A stretch of DNA of 64,000 nucleotides, taken from NCBI GenBank assembly GCA_900074725.1, contig LT598457.1, positions 558,001-622,000 of the forward strand. Reading direction: 5' to 3'. Both the position numbers and the translations under genes were made by a program. Below the pieces are notes generated by a model. The model was not told where the DNA came from. It did no database searches and worked only from the letters and a program-made list of their open reading frames with translations. The DNA is from Lachancea dasiensis. Its lineage: Eukaryota > Ascomycota > Saccharomycetes > Saccharomycetales > Saccharomycetaceae. Every line of letters begins with the position of its first letter. Positions within the stretch are counted from its first letter, which is position 1. Below are positions 39,155-46,969 of this stretch, in pieces.

Positions 39155-39170
39155 CGGAAACCGCATTCCG
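39155..39170. promoter_or_regulatory. Put3-type site 2 (CGG-N10-CCG)
   Basis: CGGAAACCGCATTCCG: the same CGG-N10-CCG layout and a related spacer (AAACCGCATT), 58 bp from site 1 and about 350 bp upstream of the PUT1 ATG. Confidence 0.75.
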
Positions 39171-39515
39171 AAACTTGACAAACTTTCGAGTACCGACGCG
39201 AGGGCTTCGAAGTCCGAGAAGGGAGAGGAACAAAGCAACAGCGGAAACATCATGTCACTATTCTTCAAAATTGACAATGAAGATGAGGGGTGTTTCTCAC
39301 TTATGGGAACTAGAGCGGCACAGCAGGTAGCAAAAAATGATTCCAACACAAGGAACCTATACAATTGAATGTAGACCCTTGTGGTAGAGGTCATTCGAAC
39401 TGTGGTTCCAATCGGTAAGTAACACTCTCTTCAACCGACCGCGCCACAAAAAGGTGTGTAAAGCAGTGGTCACCTTGTAGTGTTGTGTCGGTGTATATCA
39501 TGCAGAACGAGGCTG

Positions 39516-41015
39516 TCACTCGTACTGAAATTCGCGTTGGACTGACTCGGGAATTGTGCTGATATCCATGGGGACTTGCGGTGAGCTCAAATAGTACCCC
39601 TCGCTGGTAGTCACTGGTTCACCTTCTAAGAACATTAGCAATGTATGTTGATAAAGTCGTGACGCATGAACATCTAGCTCTTCCAGTTGACGGGTCTCGA
39701 GATCACACAACAATTCCTCTAGCGGGTTGTCAATTGTATCCAATTCGTCATCTTCCATGAAGGCGTCTCGGCTTCGTTTTTTGCCGTTCAACACATACAA
39801 CTTTTGATGGATGTGTCGAAACTCGTCCGCCTCTCGATCTACTGGCATATTTTGCACGTGACCATGTCCACTGCTTCCGACGATCAATTCCAAATTATGC
39901 GAGGCCTCTGCATGGGCCAGGATGCGGGGCACAACGCCCATCGCCACCTGGGAGGTTTTGAAGAGGCGCCCTTCCTCAGTTTTGAGCTTAAATTTTTTCA
40001 AAGTCCAAAGAACTGTCTCAGCTAATGTGGGAGCCATCAGCTGCTCCTGGCGCATGGACGCTAGACCACGCAAAACGTCGTCTTTGGTCACCACATGAGG
40101 AAAAATGGACTTCGAATTGCACTCAACCACGAACTCATCGTCAGATTCGCATTGAGTTGCCTGCGTTAATGTCTCATCGCTTGTAAGGTCGCGCTTAGGA
40201 ATATGCTTAGTTTCGAGGTTAGGAAGAACTGTGAACCACAGCAGCCTCCGTAAGTAGGACTTGACACATGCAACAGCTTCATCGAGTGATCCCTTTGAAA
40301 ACTCCAAAGCGACCTTTGAGGCAGGCCTCAACTCCGAAATATGAGTTTTCGAATACATGGGACTCCAGCGTTTTCGCCATTTTTCAATATCTATGAGCTC
40401 GTCCTCATCGTTCTTAGATGACGCAGCAGACGCTTCCGCCATCTCTTCCTCACAGTGCCGCAGTATCTGGTCTGCCTCTGCGGAAAGTTTCTCCTCCAAC
40501 TCGACAAAAAACTCGTCCATTTCATACGCGATGGGGAACGCTGCTTTCGGCAGAATTCCACCGTGACGCTTACTGTCGAGGCTCTTCAATTCATGTAAGT
40601 TAGCTCTGAGCACTTTGAAATACGTTAGGATCTCAAACTTTGATTTGTGTGGCAAGAAAAAAGCCCATTCATCAACTCTGTGAATGGATGATCTTGAAAG
40701 ATGATAGAAAAACACTTCTTTTTCCTCGGAAGTCCAAAACGCACCTGCATAGCAACCCTCACCCATCTCAACTTCATCGTCATCCTCACCGTCATCATCT
40801 TCATCCAGCGAAACCTCGCTATCGCTGCTCTCTTGAAATCTCCTGGCCGATTCCGTGAAGTCGATCCACTTAGCTCTGCTGGTGGTATGCACATGAGAGC
40901 TGGAGAGTTGCGATTTAGTCCATAAAGGATCTAAAAATCGATGCAGTTCATTGTTAAACACCAAAAAGTAGTCTGAGACAATGTCCTGCGCCGCAATGGC
41001 TGCCCTGTTGACCAT
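39516..41015 (-). CDS. RRN5: Rrn5, SANT-domain subunit of the Pol I upstream activating factor
   Basis: UAF subunit that, with Rrn9, Rrn10, histones H3/H4 and Uaf30, binds the rDNA upstream element and drives Pol I transcription. The N-terminus holds DIVSDYFLVFNNELHRFL and an acidic run (SLDEDDDGEDDDEVEMGE); the SANT-like segment follows at about residues 88-140 (AFWTSEEKEVFFYHLSR, IHRVDEWAFFLPHKSKFEI). IEKWRKRWSPMYSKTHISEL is in the middle. 499 residues compared with 363 for S. cerevisiae Rrn5, so the C-terminal half is longer here. A PAC-like core (GATGAGATG, minus strand) is at 41036-41028, 13-21 bp upstream of the ATG. Assignment is supported by the PUT1-RRN5-SLS1 order. Confidence 0.87.
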   Translation of the reverse strand: MVNRAAIAAQDIVSDYFLVFNNELHRFLDPLWTKSQLSSSHVHTTSRAKWIDFTESARRFQESSDSEVSLDEDDDGEDDDEVEMGEGCYAGAFWTSEEKEVFFYHLSRSSIHRVDEWAFFLPHKSKFEILTYFKVLRANLHELKSLDSKRHGGILPKAAFPIAYEMDEFFVELEEKLSAEADQILRHCEEEMAEASAASSKNDEDELIDIEKWRKRWSPMYSKTHISELRPASKVALEFSKGSLDEAVACVKSYLRRLLWFTVLPNLETKHIPKRDLTSDETLTQATQCESDDEFVVECNSKSIFPHVVTKDDVLRGLASMRQEQLMAPTLAETVLWTLKKFKLKTEEGRLFKTSQVAMGVVPRILAHAEASHNLELIVGSSGHGHVQNMPVDREADEFRHIHQKLYVLNGKKRSRDAFMEDDELDTIDNPLEELLCDLETRQLEELDVHASRLYQHTLLMFLEGEPVTTSEGYYLSSPQVPMDISTIPESVQREFQYE

Positions 41016-41234
41016 GCTTTAGCCGCCCATCTCATCCAGAACACTGTTGAAGATGGTTAAATTACATTGAGTCTGAAATTTCATATACCACTTATATATC
41101 CGTGTATAGTGATCTGAAAAATTTCAAGCTCATCGCGGTAATATCGTGGTAAGATACTCATAATACATGTAAAGGCCTCCGAATGAATACCTTGAACGCT
41201 TGTTAAGGTGCATTCGGTTCGCTTCTCAGAAACT

Positions 41235-43325
41235 ATGCTCCGACTTACAGCTGCTAATGCGATGTACCTACCTCGAAACACGACAAACTGGCCGAAATTA
41301 TGGCGCCCACTGTCGATAAGTAGACGTAATTGGCAGCTAAAGACCGAGATTGAATCTAACTCCACGCGAGGTAAGAAATTGAAACCCAAGAGAGCCCAAA
41401 TTGTTGTTCTCAACCCTCGCGAAGCAGGTTTGTTTCGGCGCAAACGAATACCAGGCCATTTTACCGGAAGCGGCAGACACAGACACTTGGCCAAGGAACG
41501 CCTAAGTGCATTGGAGGGGGTCGAATTTGATGACCGCAACTCGAAATTGAGCCATCCAGAAACATCGGCTGGTAACATCTTACAGGAAATAGAATCTCAG
41601 CGCCGGAAGCTTCTGATCTTCAAAAATTCCGTCCCTCGTGAACAAGTGGTAAGATCAATCCACGAGCTCAAGCCAGGCGCTGACTCCAGGATCATGTCTG
41701 CCAAGCGTTATGAGCAGCTCAAGACGTTATTGGAAGGAGCATATACCGTACCGCAACTGAAAGCCTACATGAAGAAGTACTTCGATGTGACAGCTGCCAA
41801 ATCCGTTCCCAAGAAGACTCTTATCACCAGGATTATGGGAGACCTTTGGCAATGCCAACTAGATGAGTCCATAAGTGAGGGACAGGATCTGATTGTGGAA
41901 CGTATTATTGACGTCCAAACTAGGGATATTTACCTCATATTGCTAACCAATAATGGTAAAATTCTTCACAATTTTGCACGTCTCGGGGCCACGGTGGCGG
42001 TAGCATTGAGTGAAAATAAGATAATCGTTCGAGCAACAAGCTCCCTTGTCAAGTACGTCGAGGTTTCCCTTAGAAAAATATTAGACAATGTGCAACGCGA
42101 AGATATATCAATAAGTGAACTCATCAAGAACCACCATGATCCCACGGGAGCAGCTATCGATATACAAGAGATTGTTAATTTGGTACAAAAAGAGAGCGCA
42201 ACTTTTTTCGAGCGGAGCCCTGAAGATGAATCCAACACCTACTCCATCACAAGTTTTGGTAGTAAGAGAATAACAACAGCTAAAGTTCTGCTGCTTTGGG
42301 CTCTGGGCTATAGCCCTCAATCAACTGAGCAAATACATTACTTGGGTAAGCATGAACGATCGAAATACATGTCGTTTCCGTTTACCGACATCAATGCCTT
42401 AGATTGGATTCAGAGAAACAAAGATTGGTCTCGATTGCAAGAGCCAGTCAGGAAGAACTCAGTCGACGAAGAAAACCATCAAACTTCGCTAGTCCTTTCA
42501 GAAGACAAGATCGACGAACTGTATAGCAGCCTCCTAGGCGCCCGTACTAATGCAACCTCTGACATCAAAGCCGAGAATTCGTCCAAGATTTGGAGTATCA
42601 CCTTAGGACAATTACTGAGGACAGCAGATAATGAAACTGCATTCCAAACAAAAGTTGCGGGGGCGGCCGCCAAGTTGCTCCGGCTTCCATTGAATGAAGG
42701 TTCGTTTACTCAAGACCATTTATATACCGTGGATCAACATGAATACTTCGTTCAGCTCAAGTTCATTCCCAACCTGGGAGATTTGAACCACACCAAGACC
42801 ATACCGCCTCTAGAATTGTGGTTTGAGCTGGACGATGATGATAAAGCCATCAATAGTAGCGTTCGTTGCCTATTGCATGCAGAAGATAAAAGTTTATTAT
42901 TGGAAATGCCTCAATCTCCTTATGATTTGAAGGTTAATGTCGATAATACATTGGAAGTTACACAACCTTATGATTTAGATCCTGAAAATTGGCTAAAAGA
43001 TCAACCTGGGCTGAAGGAGTTCTTACTCAAGGCTCGATTGAACTTCCAAGGAAATGAAAAGTTGTTTATTCCCAAAAGCTTGGCCTTGAATCTCCAGTTC
43101 CAAGATAGTCCGGACTCCAACACTATAACTTATGGATATGTTAATGTCAACTACCGTCGTGTTTTGAAGTTGAGATTTTTGGACAAGTACCTGGTCCAAT
43201 TTACTGATGTCAACGGCGGACCCAGAGGCGGCAAGTTCACCCAAATCGACTTCGTTAACACTGAGGCAGGCGAAATGAGCCGATTAGAGTTTGGTCAATT
43301 TCTCAGAGATGTGCTCAAGTTCTGA
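41235..43325 (+). CDS. SLS1: Sls1, mitochondrial inner-membrane protein coordinating mitochondrial gene expression
   Basis: Sls1 helps couple mitochondrial transcription and translation at the inner membrane. The open frame begins at GTG 41208; the ATG at 41235 gives MLRLTAANAMYLPRNTTNW, an Arg-rich presequence. The body holds REAGLFRRKRIPGH, QLKAYMKKYFDVTAAKSVPKKTLI, DLWQCQL, FARLGATVAVALSENKIIV, SFGSKRITTAKVLLLWALGY and a C-terminal segment YLVQFTDVNGGPRGGKFTQI. 696 residues against 643 in S. cerevisiae. Divergent from RRN5 with 219 bp between ATGs. Confidence 0.92.
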   Translation: MLRLTAANAMYLPRNTTNWPKLWRPLSISRRNWQLKTEIESNSTRGKKLKPKRAQIVVLNPREAGLFRRKRIPGHFTGSGRHRHLAKERLSALEGVEFDDRNSKLSHPETSAGNILQEIESQRRKLLIFKNSVPREQVVRSIHELKPGADSRIMSAKRYEQLKTLLEGAYTVPQLKAYMKKYFDVTAAKSVPKKTLITRIMGDLWQCQLDESISEGQDLIVERIIDVQTRDIYLILLTNNGKILHNFARLGATVAVALSENKIIVRATSSLVKYVEVSLRKILDNVQREDISISELIKNHHDPTGAAIDIQEIVNLVQKESATFFERSPEDESNTYSITSFGSKRITTAKVLLLWALGYSPQSTEQIHYLGKHERSKYMSFPFTDINALDWIQRNKDWSRLQEPVRKNSVDEENHQTSLVLSEDKIDELYSSLLGARTNATSDIKAENSSKIWSITLGQLLRTADNETAFQTKVAGAAAKLLRLPLNEGSFTQDHLYTVDQHEYFVQLKFIPNLGDLNHTKTIPPLELWFELDDDDKAINSSVRCLLHAEDKSLLLEMPQSPYDLKVNVDNTLEVTQPYDLDPENWLKDQPGLKEFLLKARLNFQGNEKLFIPKSLALNLQFQDSPDSNTITYGYVNVNYRRVLKLRFLDKYLVQFTDVNGGPRGGKFTQIDFVNTEAGEMSRLEFGQFLRDVLKF

Positions 43326-43498
43326 CATTGATCTTACAACAACAAAAACCCACCACTAATTGCATGGTCTTCTTCGCGAAGCCCTTTCTGTAAATAAGCA
43401 TATGCATCAAAACAATTTTCAATTCACCATACATAAAAAGCAATTATGCCTCAACGGTGCCAAGATCTCGTCGTCCGCCTAAAAAGTTGTAAGTCACC

Positions 43499-44125
43499 CT
43501 AGCGGACATACTTACGAAGAAAGTCATGATGAAATTTACTGCTGGTCAAATTGTTAGTGTAGCCATGATTAGGATGCTTGTCGTCATGCTTGGAAACTTT
43601 GTTGGATTTCGAACCGCCGAAGACTTTTTGGGACCGCCAGCTCTTGCGAACTGTTGGCGTTTCTGAAGGTACGCTAATGGCACTTTCTTGTTCTATTTGT
43701 TTGCGGTCATCTTTCAGTTTCTGAACCATTCTTTCTTGCCGGATCTTGTGTAGCTCTTGCAGTAGAGCTTCTTGATCCTCTTCTTCCTCTTCTTCCTCTT
43801 CCTCTTCCTCTTCCTCCACTTCCTCCTCTCCTTCATCGTCCTCACCCTCCTCGGCTACTTCACTTATTTCCTCTTCTCCGCTACCCAGTAGCTGTCCCGC
43901 CTCACGGGCAACGTTTGCCTGCTCCGTATCCGTGTCATTCCTTAGTAGTTTTGTAGTTGACGAGCTTTCGTAACTTGATTCCACTTTATCTCTTAGGTCT
44001 TTCCTCTGCCTTAGTTTCAATTTGGTGTGTCCAGGAAGCAATCTGGCATGTTGAATAGAGGTCGGCACATAGCTCGATTTGGAACCGTTGCGAGCCTCTA
44101 ACTGAGGTCTGTGTGATGTTGTCAT
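43499..44125 (-). CDS. CWC15: Cwc15, NTC-associated spliceosome protein
   Basis: Component of the Prp19/NineTeen complex in the active spliceosome. The ends are diagnostic: MTTSHRPQLEARNGSKSSYV and HARLLPGHTKLKLRQRKDL at the front, KSWRSQKVFGG in the middle and SKFHHDFLRKYVR at the end. Between them is an acidic stretch with a run of thirteen glutamates (encoded around 43777-43815). 208 residues, longer than the 175 of S. cerevisiae mainly because of that stretch. Convergent with SLS1; divergent from NBP2. Confidence 0.95.
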   Translation of the reverse strand: MTTSHRPQLEARNGSKSSYVPTSIQHARLLPGHTKLKLRQRKDLRDKVESSYESSSTTKLLRNDTDTEQANVAREAGQLLGSGEEEISEVAEEGEDDEGEEEVEEEEEEEEEEEEEDQEALLQELHKIRQERMVQKLKDDRKQIEQESAISVPSETPTVRKSWRSQKVFGGSKSNKVSKHDDKHPNHGYTNNLTSSKFHHDFLRKYVR

Positions 44126-44794
44126 ATCTAAACGTAAGATGATGTCTTAGTCCTGGACTTAGCCATTGCTGGTGTCAATGAGTTAACTCATCAAGTCTGA
44201 GATTAGGATAATGCCCTGATGGGCAAAGGACTTTCAATCATAATGAGTAATCACGTCAGACGTGATCTATGAAACGGCTGCGATCTCCGGTAGCAGAGCT
44301 GATACAGAGTGTTTGTAGTCATATATAATCTTATGGAAGCTCTCTATAAACACAGATGTCAATAACTTATGGACCTGCCCTCTTAACGCCTACTTTCTGT
44401 GGTATTTACCTCCATAGGGCCTTGTTTATACTCTTCTGAATCTCCTGATCTTGCGCATTTCGATCAACTGGCTTAAATCCAGCATTGTTTGGTCGTTTTT
44501 ACGAAGCAAGTCCATTACACTATAGAACCTATAGTCTACCCATTACTTATATTGACATATTGTGATCACTTGATACGCTGAATATTTTTAATGCCAAAAT
44601 AGCATATGTACACTGTCAACCTTCCAAGTATGGACGCCAGAAGTATCGGAACAAAGATTTCAGAGCTGTTTGCAAGGAGACTTATCGGTCTGAGACGATT
44701 TAGGAAGCTAAGATTTTTCATATAAATCACGACTCTGTAGGGAAACACCGAGTTGGCGTGGGTTACTTTCTGCTGCTAAGTTTAGTTACATCCA
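44126..44794. promoter_or_regulatory. Divergent CWC15/NBP2 promoter region
   Basis: 669 bp between start codons. It holds a 17-bp near-perfect palindrome at 44250-44266 and a small hairpin GCCCTGATGGGC near 44213. I considered a box C/D RNA at 44136-44203 but the flanking stem is absent. Confidence 0.5.
44250..44266. repeat. Palindrome ATCACGTC-A-GACGTGAT
   Basis: Two perfect 8-bp inverted arms around a single A. Each arm is like an E-box/CRE half-site, so a dimeric bZIP or bHLH factor could bind. It is 125 bp upstream of CWC15. Confidence 0.5.
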
Positions 44795-45472
44795 ATGGAA
44801 GATTGCAAGCAAGAGACGAACAGTGCTGATGATGGCATTGAGACAACTGGGGCAATATCTGTAAGAGATTTTGCTTACGATAAGTCGACAGCGCTGCATT
44901 TTGGCTTTTATGGCGATAATTGTGATGAGGACGAAGAGTCCACTTCACATGCTGATAAGGACGACGTTCCTTACCGGCAGCGGCACAACCAAAACATCGA
45001 CTTACGTTACCCCAATTGTGGCTCGGAGACAGCAGACACTTTAGATGGAAATTACGATGAAAATCCAGATGACAGCATCACAAAGAGGCAGAGCATAATA
45101 ATGCCCAACGATTATATTGTGAACAAACACGCTGTGGCACTATATGATTTCGTGCCTGAAAATGACAACGAACTGGAGCTTCATGAGGGCGATACTGTCC
45201 TTATAGGTTACAGACATGGCCAAGGTTGGTTAGTGGCAGAAAATGAAGAAGGCACGCGAACTGGCTTGGTACCGGAAGAGTACGTTACGTTGACGGAAGC
45301 CTACGAAGAAAGCGACGATAATGACGGGAGACCGAGACCCTTTTACTTAACGCAAATGTTAGCGCAGTCCATGAATGACTCCGCTAAGGCGGGCGATACG
45401 GATGCCGAATGGGAAGACATCGATGACTTGGAAACCGATTTCAACGAGAACATGAAAGTCTCGGAAGCATGA
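44795..45472 (+). CDS. NBP2: Nbp2, SH3 adaptor for Ptc1 phosphatase
   Basis: Adaptor that brings phosphatase Ptc1 to the Pbs2/Hog1 and cell-wall MAP-kinase pathways. The single SH3 domain is at about residues 112-166: AVALYDFVPENDNELELHEG, DTVLIGYRHGQGWLVAENE and TGLVPEEYV, with the ALYDF, W and P-x-Y residues intact. The N-terminus has SVRDFAYDKSTALHFGFYGD and the tail is acidic (TDAEWEDIDDLETDF). 225 residues against 236 in S. cerevisiae. Convergent with ACL4. Confidence 0.94.
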   Translation: MEDCKQETNSADDGIETTGAISVRDFAYDKSTALHFGFYGDNCDEDEESTSHADKDDVPYRQRHNQNIDLRYPNCGSETADTLDGNYDENPDDSITKRQSIIMPNDYIVNKHAVALYDFVPENDNELELHEGDTVLIGYRHGQGWLVAENEEGTRTGLVPEEYVTLTEAYEESDDNDGRPRPFYLTQMLAQSMNDSAKAGDTDAEWEDIDDLETDFNENMKVSEA

Positions 45473-45730
45473 CTTACAACAGGGATAAAATAGGCCTACC
45501 GGGTTTATCCGGAGGTTCAGGGGTTCACTGATAAAACGAACGCGCACAGGTGTTACTTTAATTCTACAATTGTATATTATCGCCGGAAAAGTATATAGAG
45601 GCTGTATTTGCCGGTTATTTGACAATATCTAGACGTTTTGTCCATTTTAAATTTTGTTTGTATAGAAAATGCAATTGATGATTTATAATATCCGTGAGAG
45701 CGCGATGGACTTCCGCATCAGGCCAACCCT

Positions 45731-46867
45731 TTATATATCGTCGTTGTCGATTTCGACCTCCTCATCGTCAGCAACTTCATCCCCTTTCCTGAATTTTATC
45801 AATTCTGACATATGGGCAGGGCCACCCAATTCTGAGAGAAGTCCTTCTGCACCCTGCAAAAGCTCCGAGACAATTTCATCCTTGGAATCGCCCTGCTCGG
45901 CGAGCTTTACCATGTACGTTAGCAGTAAGCGAGCTTCTTTGACACGGTCCTGTGTGACAATGTTGGCTAAGTCCAGCGGCATATCTTGAAAATGCCCATT
46001 GAACTCGTAGATGTTCTCTGGGCTCAATATAATGGCTGGATTATTTGACTTGAATTGCTCGAGTTTGCAAATTAAGTAATGAGTGAACCCCTCTAGATAT
46101 ATTCCTTCCAGATTATCCTCATCGATATCCTTTATGGCACCCTCGATCTCTAATGCAGTGTCGTACAAACCCAGCTCAACACACATTTTGGCTAGGTTTA
46201 AAAGAGGCTGTAACAAGTTTACAAATTCGATGTGTAGATTACCAAAACCTTGTTGAGCTCCTGTTTCGATCTTATCTTTCTTCTCCTGGAAAAAGTGCCA
46301 CGACTGAGAAAATGCCTCTGCTGCGTCTCCAAAACGTTGCTGTGATATTCTGATGGATCCTAACATGGCCCAGGCTTCAGGTGACTGGTTGTCAGATACT
46401 TCCATGGCTTTGCCAATGAGCTCCTCGCACTGACTCTCCGCATTCGGCTCCATGCACAAGTCCGTCATCCAAATCTCGATCATAGACAACAGCCCCCCCA
46501 CAATCTTCTCAGCTTGCTCTTGCTTCAACTCATCACCGGCTTGGGTGGAGACGCTCTCTATTCCTTTGACTAGCAGGCTAATCCCGTCCTCACCACCTGC
46601 GATTTGGCCTAGAGTGAAAAACTTGTCACTGCCCCCTAGCCTACCTTCTGGATCCAATTCGCATGATTTTACTAGCAGTGGGTAGGCCTTGTCTACTTGT
46701 CCATTTTCCAAATACGACTCGGCAAAAATCTGATACAGTTCCAGGTTTGGAGGGTTGCTAGTTTTCAATGATTTTTTGAAAGGTTTAAGCACCTTGAGGG
46801 CTTCCTTAGCATCGTTTTCGGCAAGATATTTTTTTGCCTGACTGATGGAAATTTCGATTGAAGACAT
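45731..46867 (-). CDS. ACL4: Acl4, dedicated assembly chaperone of ribosomal protein L4
   Basis: TPR-fold chaperone that captures ribosomal protein uL4 (Rpl4) co-translationally and takes it to pre-60S particles. TPR-like pairs begin at MSSIEISISQAKKYLAENDA, ELYQIFAESYLENGQVDKAY and EAWAMLGSIRISQQRFGDAAEAF, ending in an acidic tail (DDEEVEIDNDDI). 378 residues versus 387. The 102-bp upstream gap to the SSY1 stop contains an RRPE-like element and a PAC-core GATGAG (minus strand), as expected for a ribosome-assembly gene. Confidence 0.94.
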   Translation of the reverse strand: MSSIEISISQAKKYLAENDAKEALKVLKPFKKSLKTSNPPNLELYQIFAESYLENGQVDKAYPLLVKSCELDPEGRLGGSDKFFTLGQIAGGEDGISLLVKGIESVSTQAGDELKQEQAEKIVGGLLSMIEIWMTDLCMEPNAESQCEELIGKAMEVSDNQSPEAWAMLGSIRISQQRFGDAAEAFSQSWHFFQEKKDKIETGAQQGFGNLHIEFVNLLQPLLNLAKMCVELGLYDTALEIEGAIKDIDEDNLEGIYLEGFTHYLICKLEQFKSNNPAIILSPENIYEFNGHFQDMPLDLANIVTQDRVKEARLLLTYMVKLAEQGDSKDEIVSELLQGAEGLLSELGGPAHMSELIKFRKGDEVADDEEVEIDNDDI

Positions 46868-46908
46868 GGAGGCTGCTTGTTAGGTATCGCTCCCAAGATC
46901 CTGCTCTT

Positions 46909-46948
46909 CTCATCTGAGTACCAACCCATCGCTAACTGAAATTTTTCA
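46909..46948 (-). promoter_or_regulatory. PAC-core and RRPE-like pair upstream of ACL4
   Basis: Minus-strand GATGAG lies at 46914-46909 and TGAAATTTTTCA at 46948-46937 (plus strand wording TGAAATTTTTCA, nearly palindromic). They are 42 and 70 bp upstream of the ACL4 ATG; the PAC core is shorter than the full consensus. Confidence 0.5.
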
Positions 46949-46969
46949 GCGCGGCGTGAGCGGGGTCCT

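Larger units (their letters stand above)
38812..39515. promoter_or_regulatory. PUT1 promoter and RRN5 3' region
   Basis: 704 bp upstream of PUT1 (both neighbours are on the minus strand). It holds the Put3-type pair at 39097-39112 and 39155-39170 and a stress-element core (AGGGG) near 39280. Short open frames here are not convincing genes. Confidence 0.6.

Noticed and set aside
39385-39460. tRNA-like stretch with an A-box-like TGGCGCGGTCGGTT and TTCGAAT (minus strand)
   Set aside because: The T-stem does not pair and there is no acceptor stem or proper anticodon arm.
44131-44204. Box C/D-like RNA (ATGATGT ... CTGA) between CWC15 and NBP2
   Set aside because: C box is imperfect and no terminal stem flanks it.
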